64,000 nt of DNA from Christiangramia fulva (GCF_003024155.1 NZ_CP028136.1:682001-746000); one strand, 5' to 3'; shown: positions 9,395 through 19,733, numbered from the stretch's first letter. Notes: a model not told the origin generated them from the letters alone. Numbers and translations: made by a program.

Positions 9395-11041
9395 ATGTCA
9401 GAAGAGGCCGTATCAAACATGAAAGAGAGTGAGTATAAATTTAAATGCGATTGGAAACTCGCATTTGAAGATGAAAATTTTGTGAAAACCTTCAGCACGG
9501 AAATTCTTGAAAATTATATTCTGAAGCAGCGGTGGTACGCGGGTAAATCAAGCACTTTGAAATATATTGAAGTGGTAGATTCTTTCAAGGTAGCCTCATC
9601 AAAGAATATTTATTACGGGGTGCTCATAGAAGTGAATTTTAGTGAAGCTTTTTTTCAGAACTATTTTATCCCTTTGAGCTTCATTACCGCCCAAAAAGAC
9701 ATAAAAGAACAAACTTCCACGATAGCTCCGGCGAGCTTTAACGGGCAGGATGGCTATCTTATTGACGCCATTCATATTGAAGATTTCAGGAAGCTGGTTT
9801 TTGATAAAATAATGGCTTATTCTGCCGACAATCCTGATGAGAAAACTGTTTTTCACCGCTCTGAAACTGTTCAGCCTCAAAAGTATAAATCTTCAAAGTT
9901 CATGGGCGGCGAGCAAAGCAATACTTCCATTATTTATAATGATGAGTATGTAATGAAGTTCTTCCGCAGAATTTACACCAGTACAAATCCCGATTATGAG
10001 ATCATTCGTTTTTTAACCGAAAAAAGCAAGTTCAGGCATATTCCGGGATACGTTGGAAGCGTCAATCTTTCTTTTGAAAACGGTGAAACCATCACCCTGG
10101 GCCTCATGCAAATGCTTATTGAAAATGAAGGTGACGCATGGAAATATATGCTGCAGGAGCTTAAAAAGGTATTTTCAGGTTTAGAGAGCAAGAAAATCAA
10201 AGCTTCCAGCTTACCCGATATTTCTCTTTATCAAAGGCAGCCAATTCATTCCATTCCTCCCGAAATTATTGATTTTGCCGGGCTCAATCTTTTTCTTAAA
10301 GTATCAAAACTGGCGCTTAGAACTGCCGAAATGCATATAGCCCTGGGAAGTGACATGCAAGATACCGCTTTCACTCCTACAAAATATAATGGCGATTACG
10401 CTGTCTGGCTTAAAAACAGGCTCATTTATATGTTCCAGAACAGGGTGAACACCATAGAAAATAACATGCACAAATTAGAAGGGGAAGCCCTGGAGCTGGC
10501 AAAAGATTTTCTGGATCGCAAAAAAGAGATCAGGGAACATTTTCTCAATTTCAACTGGACAAAAATGAAGAGTGAACGTACGAGAATCCACGGTGATTAT
10601 CACCTAGGACAGGTTTTGGTCGATCACGACGATTTTTACCTGCTAGATTTTGAGGGGGAGCCCGAGAGTACCATTCAGGACAGGAAAGTGAAACAACCTC
10701 CTCTTAAAGATGTTGCAGGCATGTTTCGCTCCTTTCATTACGCCATTTATTCAACTATTTTCAATAATAGCGATAAACTCTCCCCCTGCCAGGAAGAACT
10801 TTTTGCCGCAGGAGAGATTTTATACAAATATATGATCGCCGTTTTTATGGAAACCTACGTAAAAACGGTTCAGGAAAACAACCTCAATATTGGTTATAAA
10901 CAGGAAATTGAATTTTTACTGGATTATTGTTTGCTGGAAAAAGCAGTATATGAACTGGGATATGAACTAAATTCACGCCCACGTTGGACTATTATCCCTT
11001 TAAGAGGAATAGCCAGTATTTTAAAACACAAGAAAAAATAA
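9395..11041 (+). CDS. mak: Maltokinase
   Basis: A 548-residue kinase of the Mak/Pep2 type that phosphorylates maltose with ATP to maltose-1-phosphate, the GlgE donor. The N-terminal cap motif LKQRWYAGKS and the aminoglycoside-phosphotransferase-like catalytic segment HGDYHLGQVL (about residue 398) followed by LLDFEGEP (about 416) are present. It is a stand-alone kinase, not fused to trehalose synthase, and no trehalose synthase gene is in the window. It begins 2 bp after glgE and ends 9 bp before glgB, so the three are surely co-transcribed. Confidence 0.92.
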   Translation: MSEEAVSNMKESEYKFKCDWKLAFEDENFVKTFSTEILENYILKQRWYAGKSSTLKYIEVVDSFKVASSKNIYYGVLIEVNFSEAFFQNYFIPLSFITAQKDIKEQTSTIAPASFNGQDGYLIDAIHIEDFRKLVFDKIMAYSADNPDEKTVFHRSETVQPQKYKSSKFMGGEQSNTSIIYNDEYVMKFFRRIYTSTNPDYEIIRFLTEKSKFRHIPGYVGSVNLSFENGETITLGLMQMLIENEGDAWKYMLQELKKVFSGLESKKIKASSLPDISLYQRQPIHSIPPEIIDFAGLNLFLKVSKLALRTAEMHIALGSDMQDTAFTPTKYNGDYAVWLKNRLIYMFQNRVNTIENNMHKLEGEALELAKDFLDRKKEIREHFLNFNWTKMKSERTRIHGDYHLGQVLVDHDDFYLLDFEGEPESTIQDRKVKQPPLKDVAGMFRSFHYAIYSTIFNNSDKLSPCQEELFAAGEILYKYMIAVFMETYVKTVQENNLNIGYKQEIEFLLDYCLLEKAVYELGYELNSRPRWTIIPLRGIASILKHKKK

Positions 11042-11050
11042 AAATATATT

Positions 11051-12958
11051 ATGAAGAAAGACGTACAGGTACATTCTTTTTTTTCAGATTTTGATATTTC
11101 CCTATTCAGGGCTGGAAAACATTTTAGGCTTTACGAGAAATTTGGTGCCCATATAACCGAAGTAGATGGTGAAAAAGGAGTTTATTTTGCCGTCTGGGCT
11201 CCTTCGGCAAAAAATGTTTCAGTGATTGGAGATTTTAATTACTGGCTGGAAGGCGAACATCCTCTTAATGTACGGTGGGATGGCAGCGGAATTTGGGAAG
11301 GTTTTATTCCCGGTGTTAAAAAAGGGGACAAATACAAATATAAAATTCAGTCTAATGTCAATGACATGACCCTGGAAAAGGCCGATCCCTATGCATTAAA
11401 ATGTGAACGTCCGCCTAATACGGCTTCTATAGTCTGGGATCTTGACTATAAATGGAAAGATAAAAAGCATATAGGTTCCAGGAAGGATAAGAATTCCCTG
11501 GAAAGTCCTTATTCCATCTATGAACTGCATTTAGGTTCCTGGCGAAAAAATATGGATGAAAACCGTTCCCTTACCTATACCGAAATGGCCGATGAACTTG
11601 TAAATTACGTCAAAGAGTGCGGATTTACCCATGTGGAGTTTATGCCAATTATGGAATATCCTTATGATCCTTCCTGGGGATATCAGTTAACAGGGTATTT
11701 TGCCCCCACTTCCAGATTTGGTGATCCGCAGGAATTCATGCACCTGGTGGACGCTTTTCATGCCGCTGGAATCGGGGTGATCCTGGATTGGGTCCCTTCG
11801 CATTTTCCTGAAGACAAGCATGGTCTGGGGCTTTTCGACGGCTCTCATTTATATGAACATCCCGATCCCCGAAGAGGTTATCATCCCGACTGGAAAAGCC
11901 TGATCTTTAACTACGGAAGAAATGAAGTGCGTTCTTTTTTAATTAGCAATGCCATTTTCTGGCTCGATAAATATCATGCTGATGGCTTGCGTGTGGATGC
12001 CGTGGCCTCTATGCTTTATCTTGATTATTCCCGGGAAGATGGAGAATGGGAACCAAATGAACATGGCGGACGCGAAAACCTGGAAGCGATAAGTTTTGTA
12101 AGAGAATTGAATCAGGAAGTCTACAAAAGTTTTGAAGGTGTACAAACCATCGCCGAAGAATCCACTTCTTTCCCTATGGTCTCTAGACCTGTTGATTTAG
12201 GTGGCCTTGGCTTCGGAATGAAATGGATGATGGGCTGGATGCACGACACCCTCGAATATTTCAAAAAAGATCCTATTTACCGCAGATATCATCAGAATGA
12301 TATCACTTTTAGTATGACCTATACCTTCACCGAGAATTTCGTGCTTCCTTTAAGTCATGACGAGGTAGTTTACGGCAAACATTCCCTTTTGGGGCGTATG
12401 CCCGGCGACGAATGGCAGCGGTTTGCTAATCTAAGGCTTCTCTATTCTTATATGTTTACCCACCCCGGCGCCAAATTACTTTTCATGGGTGCTGAAATTG
12501 GCCAATATGAAGAGTGGAATTACAATACCAGCCTTGACTGGCACTTGCTGCAATATGATTATCATAAAGGAATAAAAAGTTTATTAACCGGATTAAATAA
12601 GTTATATAGAAAAGAACCTGCCCTTTATGAAAAACAGTTTGTGGCAGAAGGCTTTGAATGGATCGCTTATGATGATTCAGAAAATTCTGTCTTAAGTTAT
12701 ATCAGAAAAGGAGAAGATCGTAAGGATGACCTAATCATAGTCTGCAACTTTACTCCAAGCGTTCTTGAGAATTATCGCGTAGGAATGCCGCGTGAAGGTA
12801 AGCTAAAAGAGATTTTCAGCTCTGATAAAAGAGAATTCGGAGGATCAGGAGTTAGCAATAAGCAGCTCAAAATAGAAGAAACCGCCATTCATGGAAAAGA
12901 TTTTTCCGCCAGTATCACAATACCACCCTTAGGTACGGTAGTTTTCAAAATTTTATAA
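11051..12958 (+). CDS. glgB: 1,4-alpha-glucan branching enzyme
   Basis: A 635-residue GH13_9 enzyme that introduces alpha-1,6 branches into the glucan built by GlgE. The N-terminal CBM48 domain (KGVYFAVWAPSAKNVSVIGDFN) is followed by the GH13 barrel with nucleophile Asp in GLRVDAVASM (about residue 315), acid/base Glu in TIAEESTSFP (about 370) and third Asp in LSHDEVVYGKHSL (about 436), then a C-terminal beta domain. Length is normal for a GlgB lacking the extra N1 module. Its place after glgE and mak is the classic GlgE-pathway arrangement. Confidence 0.95.
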   Translation: MKKDVQVHSFFSDFDISLFRAGKHFRLYEKFGAHITEVDGEKGVYFAVWAPSAKNVSVIGDFNYWLEGEHPLNVRWDGSGIWEGFIPGVKKGDKYKYKIQSNVNDMTLEKADPYALKCERPPNTASIVWDLDYKWKDKKHIGSRKDKNSLESPYSIYELHLGSWRKNMDENRSLTYTEMADELVNYVKECGFTHVEFMPIMEYPYDPSWGYQLTGYFAPTSRFGDPQEFMHLVDAFHAAGIGVILDWVPSHFPEDKHGLGLFDGSHLYEHPDPRRGYHPDWKSLIFNYGRNEVRSFLISNAIFWLDKYHADGLRVDAVASMLYLDYSREDGEWEPNEHGGRENLEAISFVRELNQEVYKSFEGVQTIAEESTSFPMVSRPVDLGGLGFGMKWMMGWMHDTLEYFKKDPIYRRYHQNDITFSMTYTFTENFVLPLSHDEVVYGKHSLLGRMPGDEWQRFANLRLLYSYMFTHPGAKLLFMGAEIGQYEEWNYNTSLDWHLLQYDYHKGIKSLLTGLNKLYRKEPALYEKQFVAEGFEWIAYDDSENSVLSYIRKGEDRKDDLIIVCNFTPSVLENYRVGMPREGKLKEIFSSDKREFGGSGVSNKQLKIEETAIHGKDFSASITIPPLGTVVFKIL

Positions 12959-13024
12959 TCGATTTTTGTATTTTTTTCATTTGAATAAGTTTCTTTTGTA
13001 TCCACAATTTTTGAATGTAGACCT

Positions 13025-15424
13025 ATGATTACCAATACAGAGCTTGAACAGAAGGGGAATTTATTCCCCGCAGGATTAATTTCATATGAACACGACCAGG
13101 ACACCATAAATTTTATATCTAAGAACGGGGTACGATTGCAGGTCACGGTTCTTCGCGATAATATGCTTCGTTTTCGATATTCTACCAATGGTATTTTCGA
13201 GCATGACTTTTCCTACGCAATAGATGAAGACAATCCTCAGGGATTCAATAAACTTACTGTTGATGACAATGAATCACATGTAGAAATAATAACTGAAAAA
13301 TTTATATGCCGCGTCGCAAAAGACGATCTGCGGGTAGGAATGTATGAGCTTGACGGCAGGAAAATACTTGAAGATGAATTAGGATTTCACTGGGAAGAGA
13401 CTTTCGAATTTGGAGGAAGCTTTGTGAAAATGAGCAAATCATCAAAAGACCAGGAAAACTATTTTGGTCTTGGCGATAAACCTACCAATTTTAATTTAAA
13501 AGGAAAACGTCTGAGCCTCTGGAATACTGACCAGTATGCCTACGGAAAGGACACCGTGGAATTGTACAAGGCAGTGCCGTTTTATATGGGACTGCACAGC
13601 AATATTTGCTACGGAATCTTCTTTGACAACACCTTTAAAACTCATTTTGATTTTTGCCAGGAACGAAGGAATGTTACCAGTTTCTGGGCCGATGGTGGCG
13701 AAATGAACTATTATTTCATTTACGGTCCGCAGATGGCCGATGTACTCACCACCTACACCGATCTTACCGGGAAACCGGAGCTTCCGCCAATGTGGGCTTT
13801 GGGATATCATCAATCTAAATGGAGTTATTATCCGGAAAGTAAAGTAAGAGAGATCGCGGCAAAATTCAGGGAACTGAATTTTCCCTGTGACGCCCTTTAT
13901 TTAGATATAGATTATATGGAAGGTTTCAGGTGTTTCACCTGGAATAAAGATTATTTTCCAGACCCAAAACGAATGGTTAAGGAGCTCGAAAATGACGGTT
14001 TTAAAACCGTGGCTATAATCGACCCGGGAATAAAAATAGATCTTAATTATCCGGTATTTAAAGAAGCGCTGGAAAAAGATTATTTCTGTCGGCGTGCCGA
14101 TGGTCCAAAAATGCGTGGAAAAGTATGGCCGGGAGAATGTTATTTCCCCGATTTTACTAATCCCGAGGTTAGGGAATGGTGGAGCGGACTTTATCGTGAG
14201 CTCATTGGCGAAATAGGTGTAAAAGGTATCTGGAATGATATGAACGAACCCGCAGTCATGGAAGTTCCCGGAAAAACCTTCCCTCTTGACGTGCGTCATG
14301 ATTATGACGGGCATCCGTGCAGCCATCGTAAAGCGCATAACGTTTATGGTATGCAAATGGCAAGGGGAACTTATGAAGGAGTGAAAAAATTCAATTTCCC
14401 TAAACGTCCATTTATAATTACCCGGGCAAATTATGCCGGTGGACAACGTTATACTTCTACCTGGACCGGAGATAATGTGGCAAGCTGGGAGCATCTTTGG
14501 CTAGCAAACGTGCAGATTCAAAGACTTTGCATGAGCGGGATGAGTTTTGCAGGATCAGACATTGGCGGATTCGCTGAGCAACCCTCAGGAGAACTTTTCG
14601 CACGGTGGATCCAATTGGGTATTTTCCATCCTTTCTGTAGGGTTCATTCGTCTGGAGATCACGGCGAACAGGAACCCTGGTTCTTCGGAGACGAAGTATT
14701 GGGAATCACCAAAAAATATGTGGAGTTGCGATATCAGCTTCTGCCCTACCTCTACACCGCTTTTTTCCATTATGTCCAGGAAGGAATCCCTATTCTTAAA
14801 CCATTGGTTTATTATGATCAGGAAGATGTTCAAACCCATCATCGAGCCGATGAATTTATTTTCGGAAACCAGATTTTGGTGTGTCCTGTTCAGGAACCAA
14901 ACGTACAGGGAAGAAGAATGTACATCCCGAAAGGAAAATGGTATAACCTCTGGAATAATAATGTGGTCACCGGCGGACGCGAAATGTGGGTTGAGGCTCC
15001 TTTAGAAACTATTCCCGTGTTTATCAAGGAAGGAGCTATTATTCCAAAATATCCGGTTCAGCAATATGTAGATGAGAAGAAAATAGAAGAAGTTCAGCTG
15101 GACGTCTACTATAAAATAGGAAAAGAAAATTCAGAATTCTATGAAGATTCCCATGATGGATACGAATATCGCCAGGGAATGTTCAGTCACCGTACCTTTA
15201 AATTTACAGGTAAGGAAGATGAAATGATCCTGCGCCAGCATAAAAATGGAAAATATTCAGCACCCTATAAGAATTTCAAGCTGAAGGTATTTGGACTTCC
15301 TTTTGAGGTTAAACAGATCTTTTTTGACAATGAAGAAGTAAAACCTGCAGATCTGGAGTATAACGACGAAGATAAAAGCTTTATCATATCAAAAGAATTC
15401 AGTGAACTGCACCTAGTAGGCTGA
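13025..15424 (+). CDS. GH31 alpha-glucosidase
   Basis: A 799-residue glycoside hydrolase of family 31. The nucleophile Asp lies in GIWNDMNEPAVM (about residue 404) and the acid/base Asp in STWTGDNVASWEHL (about 478), followed by the usual C-terminal beta domains. No signal peptide is seen, so a cytoplasmic role is expected. It probably releases glucose from maltose or short alpha-glucans and could balance maltose against the maltokinase. It sits 66 bp after glgB and is followed by a strong terminator, so it is probably the last operon gene, although the larger gap could hold its own promoter. Specificity (alpha-1,4, 1,6 or xyloside) cannot be decided here. Confidence 0.9.
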   Translation: MITNTELEQKGNLFPAGLISYEHDQDTINFISKNGVRLQVTVLRDNMLRFRYSTNGIFEHDFSYAIDEDNPQGFNKLTVDDNESHVEIITEKFICRVAKDDLRVGMYELDGRKILEDELGFHWEETFEFGGSFVKMSKSSKDQENYFGLGDKPTNFNLKGKRLSLWNTDQYAYGKDTVELYKAVPFYMGLHSNICYGIFFDNTFKTHFDFCQERRNVTSFWADGGEMNYYFIYGPQMADVLTTYTDLTGKPELPPMWALGYHQSKWSYYPESKVREIAAKFRELNFPCDALYLDIDYMEGFRCFTWNKDYFPDPKRMVKELENDGFKTVAIIDPGIKIDLNYPVFKEALEKDYFCRRADGPKMRGKVWPGECYFPDFTNPEVREWWSGLYRELIGEIGVKGIWNDMNEPAVMEVPGKTFPLDVRHDYDGHPCSHRKAHNVYGMQMARGTYEGVKKFNFPKRPFIITRANYAGGQRYTSTWTGDNVASWEHLWLANVQIQRLCMSGMSFAGSDIGGFAEQPSGELFARWIQLGIFHPFCRVHSSGDHGEQEPWFFGDEVLGITKKYVELRYQLLPYLYTAFFHYVQEGIPILKPLVYYDQEDVQTHHRADEFIFGNQILVCPVQEPNVQGRRMYIPKGKWYNLWNNNVVTGGREMWVEAPLETIPVFIKEGAIIPKYPVQQYVDEKKIEEVQLDVYYKIGKENSEFYEDSHDGYEYRQGMFSHRTFKFTGKEDEMILRQHKNGKYSAPYKNFKLKVFGLPFEVKQIFFDNEEVKPADLEYNDEDKSFIISKEFSELHLVG

Positions 15425-15446
15425 TCTTGTTGAAGGAAAATAGAAA

Positions 15447-15484
15447 AAGCGGCGGTTTGGATGTTTTCAAACCGCCGCTTTTTT
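15447..15484. terminator. Strong factor-independent terminator after the GH31 gene
   Basis: AAGCGGCGGTTTG (15447-15459) and CAAACCGCCGCTT (15468-15480) make a perfect 13-bp GC-rich stem with an 8-nt loop, followed by T residues. A-rich sequence on the other side means it may also stop the convergent regulator gene. Confidence 0.93.
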
Positions 15485-15496
15485 GTTGGGGTAAAT

Positions 15497-18400
15497 TTAA
15501 TCTGGTTTTTCTACGGTACCCGCGGGGGTATATCCGAAGAATTTTTTAAAGGAACTGTAAAATAGTTTAGGACTGGAGAATCCAGATTTATAAGCAATCT
15601 CCATAATATTGAACTCTCCTTTTTCCATCAGTTCCCGTGCGTAATTAAGGCGGGTGAACTCCATGAAATCCTGTGGTGAAAGATCCACAAGGCTCTTAAG
15701 CTTCATAAACAGTGTATTGCTGGATATGCCCACTGATGCGCTTAGGTCATGAACGGTATAGGTTTCGTTCTTAATATTCTGAATGATATTATCTGCAAGA
15801 TTAGCTATAAAACGCTCATCACTTTCACTCCTGTACTCCCCGGGAATATCTTCAATATGCGATCTCACGTAGCTGTTTCTGATATTTCGCTGCCATTTCA
15901 GTATTTCCGTGATCCTGGTCAGCATCAAGTTGATATCTATTGGTTTCCTGATGACTTCAGAAAGACCTTCCAGCTGTTCCTGCGCAAAGGTCACATCTTC
16001 ATCTGCAACCATAAAAATACTGATGTGATTAAGGCCGATATTCCTTTTCAACATTTTGGTTAGCTGGAAAGCATTCATATCGGGTAAAACGGTAGCCGAA
16101 ATAATTATATCGGGAAAGATCATTCCAGCCTTCTCTATTCCCTCTTCGGCTGTGGATGCCTGGTAGATCTGGCAATATTTGCCAATATTCCGCATCAGCA
16201 GTTCCTTGGTTTCCTTGTCATTTTCGATAATAAGGATCTTGCTTTCACTGAAATTTGTCAGTTCTGCTGGAAAAACAGTTTTCGGATTTGTTTTCTGTTT
16301 TTGAGCCATTAAAACTTTCGCGGCTCTTTCAGGCACCTTTCTGTAATCCTGTTTTCTATTCTTCAGAATAGCGGTAAAAGTTGAACCTTCATTCTTTTCA
16401 GATTCAAAATTAAAGCTTCCACCACTCTGCTGAATAAGCTCTCTTGCCTGAAGGATAAAATTCAGCCCGTTATCGTTCCTGAATTTCCTGCTTTTAGGAG
16501 GAGCAGTTTTCTTTTCGAGAATTCTAAGGTGCGAAGGCGGTATTCCGAGTCCGTTATCTGTAATCTGCAGCTTAAGGTCTCCAACACTGGTTTCGATAAG
16601 ATTTACAATGACCTTTCCTGATTTATGAAAATAACAGGCACTGCTTGAAACCAGACTGAAAAGGATCTTATCGAGGTATTCCCGGTTATAATAGAACACA
16701 TTTTCTCCCCACTGGTCATTTAAACTGATCTCCAGGGATTTATTTTCAAACAAAGGTTCGATTTCGCCTAAAAGTGCCGGGATATGCTGATGCATATCGA
16801 TCCTGGAAATTTCATAGACAGATTCTTCATAATTAAAATTAAGGATTTGCTGAAAAAGCTCATCAAATCTTGCCGCATAACGCTGCAGGTCTTCGGTTTG
16901 TTCTTCTGAAGCCGTTTCAGAAATCTTGTTCAGTGACTGTACAGCGTTTTCTATGGGTTTTCCAAACTCTTTTTTAAGCTTATTCCTAAGTTCCGCTCTT
17001 GCCGCACGTTCTGCAGACCTGGATCTTTTTATAAAAACCACAGCGAATATGAGGATCATCGCTATGATTCCAATTCCCATGAACAGGTAAACTGAACTGA
17101 TGGTCGCCCCGGCTTCCTGAACATCAATTTTCAAAGTTTTCGGATCACTCCAGGCTGCATCGCCCAGCCTGCTTTTTACCATAAAATCATAGCTCCCTGC
17201 AGGAAGGCTGGCATAATTTACCGTTTTCACCGACGAAGGTTCACTCCATTCATCATCAAAACCCTGAAGCTTCCATGAATACTGAAGGTCTTGCGGATTA
17301 AGATTCGAAATTCCCTTAAAACTTATCCTGAAGTTATCCCGATTTGAAAGTTCAATGTCATTTTTACCTGCCAGAGAGAATTCTTTCTTCTTATTATCTT
17401 TCGAAGCCACTTCCAGATTCTGCAGTTTCAAATCAGGTTTAAATTCAGATTGGGCAAGCATGCTGCGCGGTTTGAAAACATTCAAACCTTTGACACTTCC
17501 CAAAACATAGCTTCCATCCTCAAGTTCTGAAAAACCGGTAGTAAGCTCTGTACTTGTTAATCCGTTCAGTTCAGTAAAAACCTTGAGGTTTTTGGTTGCA
17601 TCATCATAGAAAGCGAGTCCCTTATCAGTAGAAATCCAATACTCGTCATTGTTCGTCCATTTCACGGCAACCACGTTGTTTGAAGGAAGTCCTTTGTCTT
17701 TATTCAGTTTTTCATAGGTTTCCGAATCAAAATCATATAGCAACAGACCTTCGCCATCGGTCGCGATAAGGCCAATACCTTTATTGGTAATCTCAAGATC
17801 ATTGATATCATAATAGGTAAGTTCTCCTCCTGCATTAAGTTTTGTAAGATCGGTGATGCGACCAGAATAAGGATTTAAAGAATGAATACGACTTTTCGTC
17901 GCCACTATAAGGTCTTTAGGACCAAGTTCAGCCATGGCCATCACATTTTTTATAGGAAAAGTCTTTATTTGTGAATTTGCCAGGATCTCGGTAAGAAAAC
18001 CGTCGTCTCCACCAATCCAGACATTCTCTTTTGAATCGACAAACAATGACTGGGCAGATTTTATGGGAGTTTTATACAGGGCGTCAATGGAATAATGCGC
18101 TCTTAACAAGGTGTTTATATTCACTTTATACACCCCGTCATTTGAAGTTGCCACCCATACATGTTCGTTCACAGAAGCCAGATTGGTAACATTATCTGGC
18201 GCTTTAAAAGTTTTTTCGAAATTGAGGTTTTTAATATGCCTCCAGCTTTCGTTGGCTGAGTTCCAAATACTCAGACCTTCACCACTGCCCACCCAAATGT
18301 TGCCATTGGAATCTTTTACCAGTGCAGTTACAAAATCATCGGCGAGGCTTGAATATTTCGAAGGATTATGTACCAGTCGTTTCACTCCAAAGGTGGTAAA

Positions 18401-19354
18401 ATTCTGAAGAAAGAGTCCTTTATTGGAGACCATCCATAAAAGATTCTGCATGTCAAGATAGGTGGTATAGATATTTTCAGGATATGCGGGAGAAGGACCC
18501 GAGATCAAATCCATATCCTTACCCAAACGTACGATCCCAGCTCCATTGGTAGCCACTATAACCTGATCACCAAATTTTTGAAGCGAAGTGATTTCTGCCT
18601 GTGAAGCTGCATAAGGAAGAGTATAAACCCGGTTTATTTTGCTGAACTGGAAATCTGAAGTATAAAGGCCATGATCTTTCGTCCCGATCACAAGTTTATC
18701 ATCCAGGGCAAGAACAGTGGTTATTTCAAGGTTCTGATAATAACCGAGATCTTTTTTATCAAATTTTCCTGATTCCAGGTTAATGGTGATCACTCCGTTG
18801 GGTCCGGCAACCGCTATTAAATTTCCGTAGCTGACGATCGAGGAAGCCATTGTATTTTCAGAGATAAATCGCGAGAGCGAGAAATCTTTTTCTTTAGATG
18901 AAATATCCAGCTTAAAAATTCCATTTTCGGCAGCGATCCACAACTGCTTACGATCATCTTCAAACATTTTATAGATTTTCCCGGTACTATTGCTTACAAA
19001 GTCAAAAGCGTCCTGCTGCAGATTATAGACTGCCAGGCCTTTCTCCCCGGCTAGCCAGATATGATCAAAAGAATCGGTGTAAGTAGTTAAAAGTTCCTGC
19101 CCAAGTTCTTTGGGAACTCCCTTAAAACGATTGTAGATCTGCATTTCGGCAGAATTGTACCTGATCACCTTTAGCGGTGTGGTGATCCAAAGATTTTGAT
19201 CTAAATCCTGCTGAATGGAAACTTTTTCTGCCCTTTCAAAAGGTTCTACAGATTTTATCCGCTGAACCGACCGTACATCCTGCCCGGTAACCGTACCGGC
19301 AATTCCCCACATGAACATAAGGGAATACAGAATCTTCAATTTAAAATGCCCCAA
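15497..19354 (-). CDS. HTCS-architecture regulator with degenerate phosphorelay
   Basis: A 1285-residue one-piece sensor-regulator. Order: signal peptide (1-24), two-component-regulator beta-propeller repeats (about 40-640), Y_Y_Y domain (about 670-745), transmembrane helix (about 755-775), kinase-like region (about 785-1010), receiver domain (about 1040-1160) and AraC helix-turn-helix (about 1188-1285). The domain order is that of Bacteroidetes hybrid two-component systems. However the phosphoacceptor His is replaced (LKKEFGKPIENAV where SHExRTPL is expected), the N-box Asn is lost (LVSSSACYF), the G2 box is eroded, and the receiver Asp is Ala (IISATVLPDM where IISDxxMPxM is expected). DNGLGI and the receiver KP are kept. 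It may signal by conformation alone. It converges on the alpha-glucan operon, so a carbohydrate ligand is plausible but unproved. Confidence 0.9.
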   Translation of the reverse strand: MGHFKLKILYSLMFMWGIAGTVTGQDVRSVQRIKSVEPFERAEKVSIQQDLDQNLWITTPLKVIRYNSAEMQIYNRFKGVPKELGQELLTTYTDSFDHIWLAGEKGLAVYNLQQDAFDFVSNSTGKIYKMFEDDRKQLWIAAENGIFKLDISSKEKDFSLSRFISENTMASSIVSYGNLIAVAGPNGVITINLESGKFDKKDLGYYQNLEITTVLALDDKLVIGTKDHGLYTSDFQFSKINRVYTLPYAASQAEITSLQKFGDQVIVATNGAGIVRLGKDMDLISGPSPAYPENIYTTYLDMQNLLWMVSNKGLFLQNFTTFGVKRLVHNPSKYSSLADDFVTALVKDSNGNIWVGSGEGLSIWNSANESWRHIKNLNFEKTFKAPDNVTNLASVNEHVWVATSNDGVYKVNINTLLRAHYSIDALYKTPIKSAQSLFVDSKENVWIGGDDGFLTEILANSQIKTFPIKNVMAMAELGPKDLIVATKSRIHSLNPYSGRITDLTKLNAGGELTYYDINDLEITNKGIGLIATDGEGLLLYDFDSETYEKLNKDKGLPSNNVVAVKWTNNDEYWISTDKGLAFYDDATKNLKVFTELNGLTSTELTTGFSELEDGSYVLGSVKGLNVFKPRSMLAQSEFKPDLKLQNLEVASKDNKKKEFSLAGKNDIELSNRDNFRISFKGISNLNPQDLQYSWKLQGFDDEWSEPSSVKTVNYASLPAGSYDFMVKSRLGDAAWSDPKTLKIDVQEAGATISSVYLFMGIGIIAMILIFAVVFIKRSRSAERAARAELRNKLKKEFGKPIENAVQSLNKISETASEEQTEDLQRYAARFDELFQQILNFNYEESVYEISRIDMHQHIPALLGEIEPLFENKSLEISLNDQWGENVFYYNREYLDKILFSLVSSSACYFHKSGKVIVNLIETSVGDLKLQITDNGLGIPPSHLRILEKKTAPPKSRKFRNDNGLNFILQARELIQQSGGSFNFESEKNEGSTFTAILKNRKQDYRKVPERAAKVLMAQKQKTNPKTVFPAELTNFSESKILIIENDKETKELLMRNIGKYCQIYQASTAEEGIEKAGMIFPDIIISATVLPDMNAFQLTKMLKRNIGLNHISIFMVADEDVTFAQEQLEGLSEVIRKPIDINLMLTRITEILKWQRNIRNSYVRSHIEDIPGEYRSESDERFIANLADNIIQNIKNETYTVHDLSASVGISSNTLFMKLKSLVDLSPQDFMEFTRLNYARELMEKGEFNIMEIAYKSGFSSPKLFYSSFKKFFGYTPAGTVEKPD

Positions 19355-19733
19355 ATCCTAAATTTTTAATTATGTAAACAAGGATAATTTAGGAATTATC
19401 AAAGTGATAAATCCCTGTTTCATAAAGTTTTGAGGGAGATTTATTAAGATGATATTAACAAGTGATCGGGAGAATGAAATTTCTTGAACAAGCTTATTTT
19501 ATTATAGTTTTCAGAGATTTTTAAATTCTTTAGGAGGAGCAGTTTCTTTGCAAGGCTCGCGAAATGGAGGTTTTTTAGCAAGTCAAAAATGCAAAAAAGG
19601 CTAACCATTATACAAACGCATAATAAGTTAGCCTTCGAATTACCTTTTCAGGCAATTACATCTATAAAAGTAAATCAGCTTAGTTTAAATTCCAATGTAA
19701 AAATGAAAATTGGTAAATATTACGGGATTTCTT
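19355..19733. other. 379-bp region without a gene
   Basis: It contains the upstream region of the HTCS-like gene and the 3' end of the cco operon. Apart from the hairpin at 19592-19635, no conserved open frame or repeat was seen; a 63-codon frame at 19589-19780 lies across the hairpin and is not credible. Confidence 0.6.
19592..19635 (-). terminator. Terminator of the cco operon
   Basis: On the minus strand AAGGCTAAC pairs with GTTAGCCTT (arms 19627-19635 and 19597-19605), with an inner ATTAT/ATAAT extension, and is followed directly by a run of six T. This fits the end of transcription about 100 bp after the last cco-cluster gene. Confidence 0.75.

Noticed and set aside
13901..14494. 197-codon frame opposite the GH31 gene
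   Set aside because: Antisense to conserved catalytic sequence; no family features and no promoter.
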